From positions 1 through 11,330 of the forward strand of contig JALSJL010000408.1 of assembly GCA_026989405.1 (NCBI GenBank): a DNA stretch of 11,330 nt. The letters run 5' to 3'. This document shows positions 1 through 5,524 of the stretch, in pieces. Source of the DNA: Marinosulfonomonas sp. (lineage in GTDB: Bacteria > Pseudomonadota > Alphaproteobacteria > Rhodobacterales > Rhodobacteraceae). Numbering within the stretch: the stretch's first letter is position 1; each line of letters opens with the position of its first letter. Both the position numbers and the translations under genes were made by a program. The notes below the pieces were generated by a model. The model had not been told where the DNA came from. It made no database searches and worked only from the letters and a program-made list of their open reading frames with translations.

Positions 1-335
1 CGGCGCAGGCGCTGGCCTTCTGGATCGAAACCGCGCTGATCGAGGATGGCCCGTTGTTTCGCCCCGTCACCGTCAACGACGATCCGCTGGAGCGCGCGCT
101 TTCCCCCGACGGCATCTATCAGATCGTGCAAAAGCGCCTTGAGGCGGCGGGCTACCCGGCCGGGTTTGCCACGCCGCACGGGCTGCGCTCGGGGTTTCTG
201 ACCCAGGCCGCGCTCGATGGCGCGCCGATCCAGGCGGCCATGCGCCTTTCGCTGCACCGCTCGCTGGCGCAGGCGCAGAAATATTACGACGACGTGGAGA
301 TCGCCGACAATCCGGCCGCCGATCTACTCGGTTAG
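1..335 (+). CDS. Tyrosine recombinase / phage-type integrase, C-terminal part (cut by window edge)
   Basis: The reading frame is open from base 3 and ends at TAG 333-335, giving about 110 residues of the catalytic domain. It shows the H-x-x-R motif (TPHGLRSG, near bases 174-194), then a second histidine (SLHRS) and a tyrosine pair (QKYYDD) spaced as in the H-R-H-Y active site of tyrosine recombinases. The upstream GPLFRPV stretch is also typical of these enzymes. Such proteins cut and rejoin DNA through a covalent 3'-phosphotyrosine and serve as integrases, resolvases or dimer-resolution enzymes. Its place beside a repABC cassette would fit either resolution of plasmid multimers or a resident mobile element; the sequence does not decide between them. 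Its last 12 bp overlap the convergent ATPase gene. The N-terminal part and the start lie outside the window. Confidence 0.85.
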   Translation, partial: AQALAFWIETALIEDGPLFRPVTVNDDPLERALSPDGIYQIVQKRLEAAGYPAGFATPHGLRSGFLTQAALDGAPIQAAMRLSLHRSLAQAQKYYDDVEIADNPAADLLG

Positions 336-1484
336 CCGCGCCATCATCGCCGGCAGCGGCAGGGCGCGGATGTCGCCGTTCATCGGCACCTCGCGCTCGC
401 CGGCATAGACGAGGAAGCGACGCTGCGCACCGATATCCGCGGCGGCAGTGTGAAGACCACGGCTGACCTTGGGCGCGGTGCTGCGCTTGATCTCGATCGC
501 CCAGATGCCGCGGCCCGGCACGTCAAGGACAAGGTCGATCTCGGCCCCGGCGCTGGTCCGGTAAAAGCTGGCCTCGGTGCCCTGGGGGGCGACGCTCAGC
601 AGGTTTTCGATGATCAGCCCCTCCCAGCTGCCGCCGATCACGGGATGGGCCAAAAGCGTCTCTAACGTTGGGATATTCAGCAGGGAATGCACCAATCCGC
701 TGTCGCGCACATAGACTTTCGGCGACCGGACCAGCCGCTTGCCGGCGTTGCGGTGCCAGGGCGGCAGGCGGCGCACCAGCATCAGGTCGACCATCAGGTC
801 GAGGTAGCGCGTGATGGTCTGGCCTGAAACCCCCAGCCCGGCGGCAAGGCGCGCCGCATTCAGCAAGCCACCCTGTTCGTGGGCCAGCATCGTCCAGAAC
901 CGGCGCAGGGTCTCGGCCGGGATGCGCGGGCCGAATTGCGGAATGTCGCGTTCCAGGTAGGTGCGGATGAAATCGCGCCGCCAGGACAGGCTTGCGCTGT
1001 CGTCGCCGGCCTGAAACGCATCGGGAAAGCCGCCGCGCAGCCAGAGCGTGTTCAGCGCCCCCTGCCCCACCTCGACCAGGTTGAGTACGCCCAGCTCCTG
1101 GTAAGATACCCGCCCGGCCAGCGATTCCGCCGACTGGTGCAGCAGGGTGTTGCTGGCCGACCCGAGCAGCAGGAACTGCCCGGTGCGGTGTCCGGCCCGG
1201 CGGCGCGCGTCGATCTGGCCACGCAGGGTGGCAAACAGGCCCGGCATCAGCTGCACCTCGTCGATCACCACCAGCCGCCCGGCCTGTTCGGCCAGATACA
1301 GGTCGGCTTCCTGCAGGATCTGCCGGTCCTGGTGGCGCTCCAGATCAAGGTGAACGGCGTCGCGCCCGGCCGCGATTTCAAGCGCCAACGTGGTCTTGCC
1401 CACCTGGCGCGGCCCCAAAAGGACAACGGCGGGCTGCCTTTCCAGCGCGGTTTCGATTCGGGTTTTCGCAAGCCTGGGAAACAT
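324..1484 (-). CDS. AAA_14 ATPase with DUF4143 (nuclease-like C-terminal domain)
   Basis: The 386-residue product has a Walker A motif GPRQVGKTT at about residues 24-32, a Walker B LVVIDEVQ at 71-78 and a sensor-1-like FLLLGSAS at 104-111. The C-terminal half is DUF4143-like: a winged-helix-like segment around 205-245, then GAEIDLVLD and WAIEIKRS at about 313-334. The D317...E331-x-K333 arrangement resembles the PD-(D/E)XK nuclease fold. Members of this family are widespread in bacteria and archaea and mostly uncharacterised; no substrate can be named here. I chose ATG 1482-1484 because MxPRLAKxRI is the usual family N-terminus; an in-frame TTG at 1503-1505 would add 7 residues. No clear Shine-Dalgarno sequence precedes either start. 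The gene is convergent with the recombinase (12-bp overlap) and diverges from repA across about 370 bp. Confidence 0.85.
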   Translation of the reverse strand: MFPRLAKTRIETALERQPAVVLLGPRQVGKTTLALEIAAGRDAVHLDLERHQDRQILQEADLYLAEQAGRLVVIDEVQLMPGLFATLRGQIDARRRAGHRTGQFLLLGSASNTLLHQSAESLAGRVSYQELGVLNLVEVGQGALNTLWLRGGFPDAFQAGDDSASLSWRRDFIRTYLERDIPQFGPRIPAETLRRFWTMLAHEQGGLLNAARLAAGLGVSGQTITRYLDLMVDLMLVRRLPPWHRNAGKRLVRSPKVYVRDSGLVHSLLNIPTLETLLAHPVIGGSWEGLIIENLLSVAPQGTEASFYRTSAGAEIDLVLDVPGRGIWAIEIKRSTAPKVSRGLHTAAADIGAQRRFLVYAGEREVPMNGDIRALPLPAMMARLTE

Positions 1485-1758
1485 AACCGTGTATATCTCA
1501 CACAATGTGGAAGAAATGCAAGGTTAAATTTCGAGGCCACAAGGCTGTGGAATGCTGCTGCTTGCCCAGAAACAGTGTCTGACACGGGCAATTTGCCATT
1601 TTTCGCCGATTGGCGGCAGCCTTGCCCCCCGCCCTGCCGGCCGGGGGCGGCGGATTTCCTCAATGAAATGGCAGGAAACAGGTTGGAGGGCAAGTTTTCC
1701 TTGTGTCTGATGCGCGCGGGGCCACAAGATGCTGTGACAAAGCCCTTGCCCGAATCTC
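1485..1758. other. Non-coding region between the ATPase gene and the repA promoter
   Basis: No convincing gene is seen here on either strand. The stretch holds several short inverted repeats: CACAATGTG (1501-1509) and CCACA-aggc-TGTGG (1537-1550), both with a CACA/TGTG core and about 38 bp apart just upstream of the ATPase start; GTGTCTGACAC (1575-1585); a GC-rich stem CCGCCC/GGGCGG (1629-1634 with 1645-1650); and CTTGTG/CACAAG (1700-1705 with 1723-1728). The first two could be operators of the ATPase gene. None has a terminator-type T-tract immediately after it. The roles are unproven. Confidence 0.35.
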
Positions 1759-1787
1759 TTGACCCTGCCAGTTTGTTACGGAATAAA
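1759..1787 (+). promoter_or_regulatory. Putative repABC promoter
   Basis: A -35 box TTGACC (1759-1764; 5 of 6 matches to consensus) is followed after 17 bp by a -10 box AATAAA (1782-1787; 4 of 6), predicting a start near 1794 and a leader of about 60 nt before the repA ATG at 1853. It is the best sigma70-like match in this region, and it lies in the only markedly AT-rich part. The left arm of an 11-bp inverted repeat fills its spacer. Confidence 0.5.
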
Positions 1788-1817
1788 CAGAATAAAACGC
1801 GAAACACCGTAACAAAC
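1771..1817. repeat. Perfect 11-bp inverted repeat, candidate RepA operator
   Basis: The arm GTTTGTTACGG (1771-1781) is the exact reverse complement of CCGTAACAAAC (1807-1817), with 25 bp between. The left arm lies between the putative -35 and -10 boxes; the right arm lies about 13 bp after the predicted transcription start. In repABC plasmids RepA, with RepB as co-repressor, represses its own operon by binding inverted repeats around this promoter. The geometry fits that role. Binding itself is inferred. Confidence 0.6.
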
Positions 1818-1852
1818 GGTTGGCGAATACGGGCAGAGACGGGCACAGACAC

Positions 1853-3043
1853 ATGGCGAACGACAAGACGCGCATCGACATCCTGATCGGGGAGCATGCG
1901 CAGAACCTTTCCGAACGGTTGCAGGCGCATCGCGCGCAGCTTTTCCCACCCGATGCAAAGCGCACCCTGCGCAAGTTCACATCCGGTGAAGTGGCCGATC
2001 TGCTGGGCGTCAAGGATGCCTATCTGCGCAAGCTGCATCTTGACGGCAAGGGCCCCTCTCCCGAGATCCGCACCGGGGGCCGGCGCTATTATTCGCCCGA
2101 AGACATCCAGGCGCTGCGCGACTATCTGGAAGTGGGCGCCAAGAGCCCCGGCACCTACCTGCCCGGCCGCCGCGAGGGTGACCACCTGCAGGTGATCACC
2201 GTGATCAACTTCAAGGGCGGCTCCGGCAAGACCACCACCGCCGCGCACTTGGCGCAGAAGCTGGCGCTTGACGGTTACCGCGTGCTGGGCATCGACCTGG
2301 ACCCGCAGGCCAGCCTGTCGGCGTTGCACGGGTTTCAGCCCGAATTTGACCTGCTGGACGGCGGCACGCTCTATGACGCCATCCGCTATGAAGACCCTGT
2401 TCCGCTGAAAAACGTCATTCAGAAGACCTATTTCACCAATCTCGACCTGATCCCCGGCAATCTCGACCTGATGGAGTTCGAGCACGACACCCCCCGCGCG
2501 CTGGCGCAACGCGATGGCAACCTGTTTTTCACAAGAGTCGGCGATGCGCTGGCGGATGTGGAAGGGGAATATGACGTGGTCGTGGTCGATTGTCCGCCCC
2601 AGCTCGGGTTTCTCACCATGTCGGCGCTGTCGGCGGCGACCTCGGTGCTGGTCACGGTGCACCCGCAGATGCTGGATGTGATGAGCATGTGCCAGTTCCT
2701 GCTGATGACCTCGAACCTTTTGGGGGTCGTGGCCGAGGCCGGGGGCGACATGTCTTATGACTGGATGCGCTATGTCATCACCCGCTACGAGCCGGGCGAC
2801 GGGCCGCAAAACCAGATGGTCAGTTTCATGCGCTCGATGTTTGGCGAAAACGTGCTGAACCATCCGGTGCTGAAATCCACCGCGATTTCCGACGCAGGGC
2901 TGACGAAACAGACACTATACGAGGTGGAAAAGGCCCAGTTCACCCGCACGACCTATGAGCGCGCGATGGAAAGCCTGAACGCGGTCAACGGTGAGATCGA
3001 GGGCCTGATCCAGCAAGCATGGGGGCGTGAACATGGCGCGTAA
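1853..3043 (+). CDS. repA: RepA, ParA-type partition ATPase and operon repressor of a repABC replicon
   Basis: The 396-residue product has an N-terminal MerR-like helix-turn-helix (about 41-92, TSGEVADLLGVKDAYLRK followed by GGRRYYSPEDIQ), then the ParA ATPase domain. The deviant Walker A motif KGGSGKTT is at 121-128, the A' motif GIDLDPQA at 146-153 and Walker B DVVVVDCPP at 241-249. RepA of this family binds the nucleoid dynamically to segregate plasmid copies together with RepB, and represses repABC transcription through its N-terminal domain. I chose ATG 1853 because it gives the usual N-terminus and length (about 400 residues); an in-frame TTG at 1820 is less likely. The Shine-Dalgarno sequence is weak (GAGACGGG, well upstream). 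The end overlaps the repB start by 11 bp, which suggests translational coupling. Confidence 0.95.
   Translation: MANDKTRIDILIGEHAQNLSERLQAHRAQLFPPDAKRTLRKFTSGEVADLLGVKDAYLRKLHLDGKGPSPEIRTGGRRYYSPEDIQALRDYLEVGAKSPGTYLPGRREGDHLQVITVINFKGGSGKTTTAAHLAQKLALDGYRVLGIDLDPQASLSALHGFQPEFDLLDGGTLYDAIRYEDPVPLKNVIQKTYFTNLDLIPGNLDLMEFEHDTPRALAQRDGNLFFTRVGDALADVEGEYDVVVVDCPPQLGFLTMSALSAATSVLVTVHPQMLDVMSMCQFLLMTSNLLGVVAEAGGDMSYDWMRYVITRYEPGDGPQNQMVSFMRSMFGENVLNHPVLKSTAISDAGLTKQTLYEVEKAQFTRTTYERAMESLNAVNGEIEGLIQQAWGREHGA
3021..3025 (+). promoter_or_regulatory. Ribosome binding site of repB, deciding its start
   Basis: A run of five G bases inside the 3' end of repA lies 7 bp before ATG 3033. That spacing favours ATG 3033 over the in-frame GTG at 3027, which would lie only one base from the run. 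Confidence 0.5.
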
Positions 3044-3965
3044 GAATGTGTTGAAGGGGCTGATGGAAGGGGCCGGGGGCGACACCCCCCCTGCCCCGTC
3101 GCGTGTCGATACCGCGAAGCCGCGCTATACGACCGGGGCGATCGGCGCGGTCAGCCAGTCGATTGCCGAGCTCAAGCGGCGCTCGGTGGTCGAGGTCGAT
3201 CCGCGGATGATCGACAATGCCGGCATGCGCGACCGGCTGGACGAAGACGCCGACCTTGCGGCGCTTGCGGAGTCGATCCGCGACTATGGCCAGCAGGTGC
3301 CGGTGCTGCTGCGGCCAAACCCGAATGATGCGGAACGCTACGAGGTGGTCTATGGCCGCCGGCGCGTCGCCGCGCTCAAGGCGCTTGGCCAGCCGGTCAA
3401 GGCGATGGTGCGCGTGCTCGATGACCGCGAACTGGTGATCGCCCAGGGCCAGGAAAACAGCGCCCGGCGCGACCTGAGCTTTATCGAAAAGGCCAATTTT
3501 GCCCGCCAGATGCGCGATGCCGGCTATGACCGCAAGGTGATCTGCGCCGCGCTGCACATGGACAAGACGTTGATTTCACGCATGCTCAGTGTCGCTGACC
3601 GCATCCCCGATGCGCTGATCGAGGCGATCGGCTCGGCGCCCTCGATCGGGCGCGACCGCTGGCTGGAGCTTGCGGCGCTGGTGGAAAGGACCTCGGCGGA
3701 TGCCACGGGTTTTGCCAGCGGCGAGACGTCGGATGCCCGGTTCGAAGCGGTGATGGCGGCGCTGAAACAGCCGGCCCGCCGCAGCCCCGCGCCCAGGGCC
3801 AAACCGTTGCGCGGGGCAGGGGGCGCGGAGATCGCCACCGCCACCCGCAAGGGCGAAAAGCTCATACTGACCCTGGACAGCAAGACATCCGCAGGCTTCG
3901 ACGACTGGCTTGTCGAGAACCTGACCGAGATCCACCGAAGCTGGAAAGACCGGCACGGCGGCTAG
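3033..3965 (+). CDS. repB: RepB, ParB-type centromere-binding protein
   Basis: The 310-residue product begins MARKNVLKGL, the usual RepB N-terminus. It has the ParB N-terminal domain at about 55-155: LAALAESIRDYGQQVPVLLRP, the GRRRVAALKALG box at 109-120 and the ENSARRDLSFIEKA box at 141-154. A helix-turn-helix follows at about 165-190 (DRKVICAALHMDKTLISRML), then a C-terminal part expected to dimerise. RepB binds parS and works with RepA in plasmid segregation and autoregulation. Its likely sites are the two GTTGACAGCTGTCAAC palindromes flanking repC. The gene overlaps repA by 11 bp, and about 200 bp of regulatory DNA separates it from repC. It has the usual length and shows no sign of damage. 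Confidence 0.95.
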   Translation: MARKNVLKGLMEGAGGDTPPAPSRVDTAKPRYTTGAIGAVSQSIAELKRRSVVEVDPRMIDNAGMRDRLDEDADLAALAESIRDYGQQVPVLLRPNPNDAERYEVVYGRRRVAALKALGQPVKAMVRVLDDRELVIAQGQENSARRDLSFIEKANFARQMRDAGYDRKVICAALHMDKTLISRMLSVADRIPDALIEAIGSAPSIGRDRWLELAALVERTSADATGFASGETSDARFEAVMAALKQPARRSPAPRAKPLRGAGGAEIATATRKGEKLILTLDSKTSAGFDDWLVENLTEIHRSWKDRHGG

Positions 3966-4030
3966 CCCGACCCACGGGCGACAACGAGGAGCAGCAACAA
4001 CAGGAGGCACGAAAAGACAGGACGGAGTAA

Positions 4031-4083
4031 GAAAAAGCCCCCCAGGAAATGATCCCGAGAGGCCTTTGGTTCGTTATTCGCAC
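4031..4083 (-). ncRNA. Counter-transcribed antisense RNA (ctRNA, incompatibility RNA) of the repABC cassette
   Basis: A minus-strand promoter (TTGACA, 17 bp, TAGATT) predicts a start near 4083-4084. The transcript would end at a 15-bp stem (4033-4047 with 4053-4067, loop of 5 nt) whose 3' arm runs into five U residues, giving an RNA of about 53 nt. All 15 stem positions pair on the minus-strand RNA when four G-U wobbles are counted; on the plus strand those four become A-C mismatches, so the structure is selected on the antisense strand. In repABC plasmids a small antisense RNA between repB and repC is a trans-acting incompatibility factor that lowers RepC synthesis. Position, size and structure all match. 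Confidence 0.85.
4033..4067 (-). terminator. Intrinsic terminator of the ctRNA
   Basis: On the minus strand the left arm AAAGGCCTCTCGGGA pairs along its whole length with TCCTGGGGGGCTTTT around the loop TCATT, with four G-U pairs. The T-run belongs partly to the 3' arm and ends at 4032. This is a factor-independent terminator shape, and probably also the loop that makes first contact with the repBC mRNA. Confidence 0.8.
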
Positions 4084-4088
4084 TTCCG

Positions 4089-4117
4089 AATCTAGGCAGG
4101 GTGTTGACAGCTGTCAA
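4089..4117 (-). promoter_or_regulatory. ctRNA promoter
   Basis: Read on the minus strand, a perfect -35 box TTGACA (4117-4112) is followed after 17 bp by the -10 box TAGATT (4094-4089). The -35 box lies wholly inside the parS palindrome at 4102-4119. Confidence 0.75.
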
Positions 4118-4119
4118 CA
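4102..4119. promoter_or_regulatory. parS centromere site 1 (repB-repC gap)
   Basis: TGTTGACAGCTGTCAACA is a perfect 18-bp palindrome. Its 16-bp core fits the repABC parS consensus GTTNNNNGCNNNNAAC. It is the expected binding site of RepB. The same 16-bp core recurs at 5359-5374. Confidence 0.85.
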
Positions 4120-4165
4120 GGCGTCGTTCGCGGCGGGCGGAAAAGTTTTGTCTCGTGATACAAGA

Positions 4166-5356
4166 ATGGAAACCATCACAACGACGCCCTTTGGGCAGCG
4201 GCCGGTAACGGCTGCGCTGATCGAACGGGCCCGCGCCGCGCAAGGGCCGGTCAGCGCCAGTCATTTCAACAAGTGGGAGCTGTTTCGCGAACTCTGTGTC
4301 GCGCGCGCCGCCTTTGGCATCAGCGACCGCGATCTGACGGTGCTCAACGCGCTGTTGTCGTTTCACCAGGACACCAACCTGTCGGACAACGGCAACCTGA
4401 TCGTGTTCCCGTCGAACAAGGCGCTGTCGGAACGCGCGCATGGCATGGCCGAAAGCACGTTGCGCCGGCACCTGGCGGCCCTGGGGGCGGCCGGGCTGAT
4501 CCAGCGCCACGACAGCCCCAACGGCAAGCGCTACGCCGCGCGTGGGGCCGATGGCGAGATTTCGCGCGCCTTCGGCTTTGACCTGCGCCCGCTTCTGGTG
4601 CAGGCGCGTGACATCACCCGTGCCGCCGCCGAAACCCGCGCCGCGCAGGAACGTATGAAGCGCCTCAGAGAGGCTGTGACGCTGCTCAAGCGCGATGCCC
4701 TCAAGCTGGTGCAATACGGGCAGGAGACGGCGCCCGGCCCGCTCTGGAGCCCCTTTGAGGCCGCGCTGCTGAACATTCACCGGCAGATGCGCCGGAAGAT
4801 GGACTACGACACGCTGAAGGGACTTGAGGAAACGCTCAACCAGATGTTGCCGGACATACGTCATGCGCTCATGCAAACAGAAGAAATGAGCGGCAATGCC
4901 CGCGAAAATGAGCGGCACTATTCTAATTCAAACCCAGACTCTCATGATTCTGAACTTTGCCAAGAAAAGGCAAAAGGCGAGGTTTCGGACAGTTCTGAAC
5001 CGGACAGACAATCGCAAGGGCCCGAGCCAACCCTGCCGCTGGCCCTGGTTCTGAAGGCCTGCCCCGATATCCTGCCCTACGCGCCCGACAAGCCCCGCCA
5101 CTGGCATGAGCTGGTGGCGCTTGCAGGGTTCGTGCGGGGCATGATGGGGATCAGCCCCGATGCCTGGGAAGAGGCGAAAGCTGTCATGGGGCCGGAAACG
5201 GCGGCGATCACCGTGGCCGGTATTCTGCAGCGTATCGAACAGATCAGGTCACCGGGCGGCTATCTGCGCGCCCTGACGCGGCGGGCCGGGGATGGGGCAT
5301 TTTCACCCGGGCCAATGATCATGGCCTTGCTGAGCGCAGACAAGGCCGCGGCGTGA
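4166..5356 (+). CDS. repC: RepC, replication initiator of the repABC replicon
   Basis: The 396-residue product starts METITTTPFGQR, the family's characteristic N-terminus, which fixes ATG 4166 although an in-frame ATG lies at 4049. The N-terminal domain (about 1-230) includes NKWELFRELC, a winged-helix region with VFPSNKALSERAHGMAEST, and SPNGKRYAARG. A low-complexity linker at about 240-288 follows, then the RP-C C-terminal domain with SPGGYLRALTRRAGDGAFS and GPMIMALLS. RepC is the initiator and the only replicon-encoded protein essential for replication; it acts mainly in cis on an oriV within its own gene. No clear Shine-Dalgarno sequence precedes the ATG, fitting tight control by the ctRNA upstream. 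The linker DNA is AT-rich and holds a direct repeat. A parS palindrome begins 2 bp after the stop codon. Confidence 0.95.
   Translation: METITTTPFGQRPVTAALIERARAAQGPVSASHFNKWELFRELCVARAAFGISDRDLTVLNALLSFHQDTNLSDNGNLIVFPSNKALSERAHGMAESTLRRHLAALGAAGLIQRHDSPNGKRYAARGADGEISRAFGFDLRPLLVQARDITRAAAETRAAQERMKRLREAVTLLKRDALKLVQYGQETAPGPLWSPFEAALLNIHRQMRRKMDYDTLKGLEETLNQMLPDIRHALMQTEEMSGNARENERHYSNSNPDSHDSELCQEKAKGEVSDSSEPDRQSQGPEPTLPLALVLKACPDILPYAPDKPRHWHELVALAGFVRGMMGISPDAWEEAKAVMGPETAAITVAGILQRIEQIRSPGGYLRALTRRAGDGAFSPGPMIMALLSADKAAA
4884..4985. other. Candidate oriV within repC (AT-rich, iteron-like repeat)
   Basis: AAATGAGCGGCA occurs at 4884-4895 and again at 4906-4917, a 22-bp period close to two helical turns. 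A markedly AT-rich stretch follows (about 4917-4985) that contrasts with the surrounding GC-rich coding DNA and encodes the poorly conserved RepC linker. In studied repABC plasmids the origin lies in an AT-rich part of repC. Assigning it to this stretch is inference. Confidence 0.5.
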
Positions 5357-5357
5357 G

Positions 5358-5375
5358 AGTTGACAGCTGTCAACT
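5358..5375. promoter_or_regulatory. parS centromere site 2 (downstream of repC)
   Basis: AGTTGACAGCTGTCAACT is a perfect 18-bp palindrome with the same 16-bp core as site 1. It begins 2 bp after the repC stop codon. The two sites therefore bracket repC, 1256 bp apart. Confidence 0.85.
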
Positions 5376-5423
5376 TTTGCGCAGACCGGGAAAAATGAGG
5401 TAAACGCCATGATTCCAATAAGT

Positions 5424-5431
5424 TACCGGTA
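5424..5431. promoter_or_regulatory. Possible LacI-family operator remnant ahead of the kdgK fragment
   Basis: The palindrome TACCGGTA sits within GTTACCGGTA, which resembles one side of the operator bound by LacI-family gluconate repressors (GTTACCGGTAAC). Only the central 8 bp are symmetric here. It would suit a sugar-acid gene such as kdgK, but a match this short can arise by chance. Confidence 0.25.
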
Positions 5432-5452
5432 TATGCGATGGGGCCACGCTTC

Positions 5453-5517
5453 GTGACGGCCCGGCCCGCCTTTCTGTCCATCGGCGAGTGCATGGTTGAA
5501 CTGGCACCGTCGGGGGC
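5453..5517 (+). pseudogene. kdgK: 5' remnant of a 2-keto-3-deoxygluconate kinase gene
   Basis: From GTG 5453 (or in-frame ATG 5438) the frame encodes TARPAFLSIGECMVELAPSG, which is the N-terminus of PfkB-family KDG kinases (FLSIGECMVEL, then a glycine-containing stretch). Immediately afterwards the frame enters DNA antisense to dctM and loses all resemblance to a kinase: the ATP- and sugar-binding parts (about 290 residues) are missing. A 15-codon frame with a good Shine-Dalgarno sequence (ATG 5409, GAGG at 5397-5400) ends at TGA 5454-5456 and overlaps the GTG, so initiation could be coupled. KDG kinase phosphorylates 2-keto-3-deoxygluconate, a product of sugar-acid dehydratases such as the one encoded at the right end of this window. 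I read this as the scar of a deletion or insertion whose breakpoint is near 5515-5527. Confidence 0.7.
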
Positions 5518-5524
5518 AGGGCCG

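Noticed and set aside
1629..1650. GC-rich stem CCGCCC/GGGCGG as a transcription terminator
   Set aside because: There is no T-tract on either strand immediately after the stem and no gene ending close by; GC-rich DNA forms such stems often.
879..1886. Plus-strand open frame opposite the ATPase and running into the start of repA
   Set aside because: It is antisense to Walker A and Walker B coding DNA, crosses the repA promoter region and shows no recognisable domain.
1265..2863. Long minus-strand open frame (532 codons) across repA
   Set aside because: It runs antisense to RepA, whose frame carries all ParA motifs; its translation is histidine/arginine/glutamine-rich low-quality sequence, typical of the opposite strand of GC-rich genes, and it continues in the wrong frame into the ATPase gene.
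4049..4165. Upstream in-frame ATG for RepC
   Set aside because: It would add 39 residues translated from the ctRNA gene and parS, with no counterpart in the RepC family; METITTTPFG at 4166 is the canonical start.
3962..4918. Minus-strand open frame (318 codons) across repC and the ctRNA region
   Set aside because: It is antisense to a fully recognisable RepC and has no family motif.
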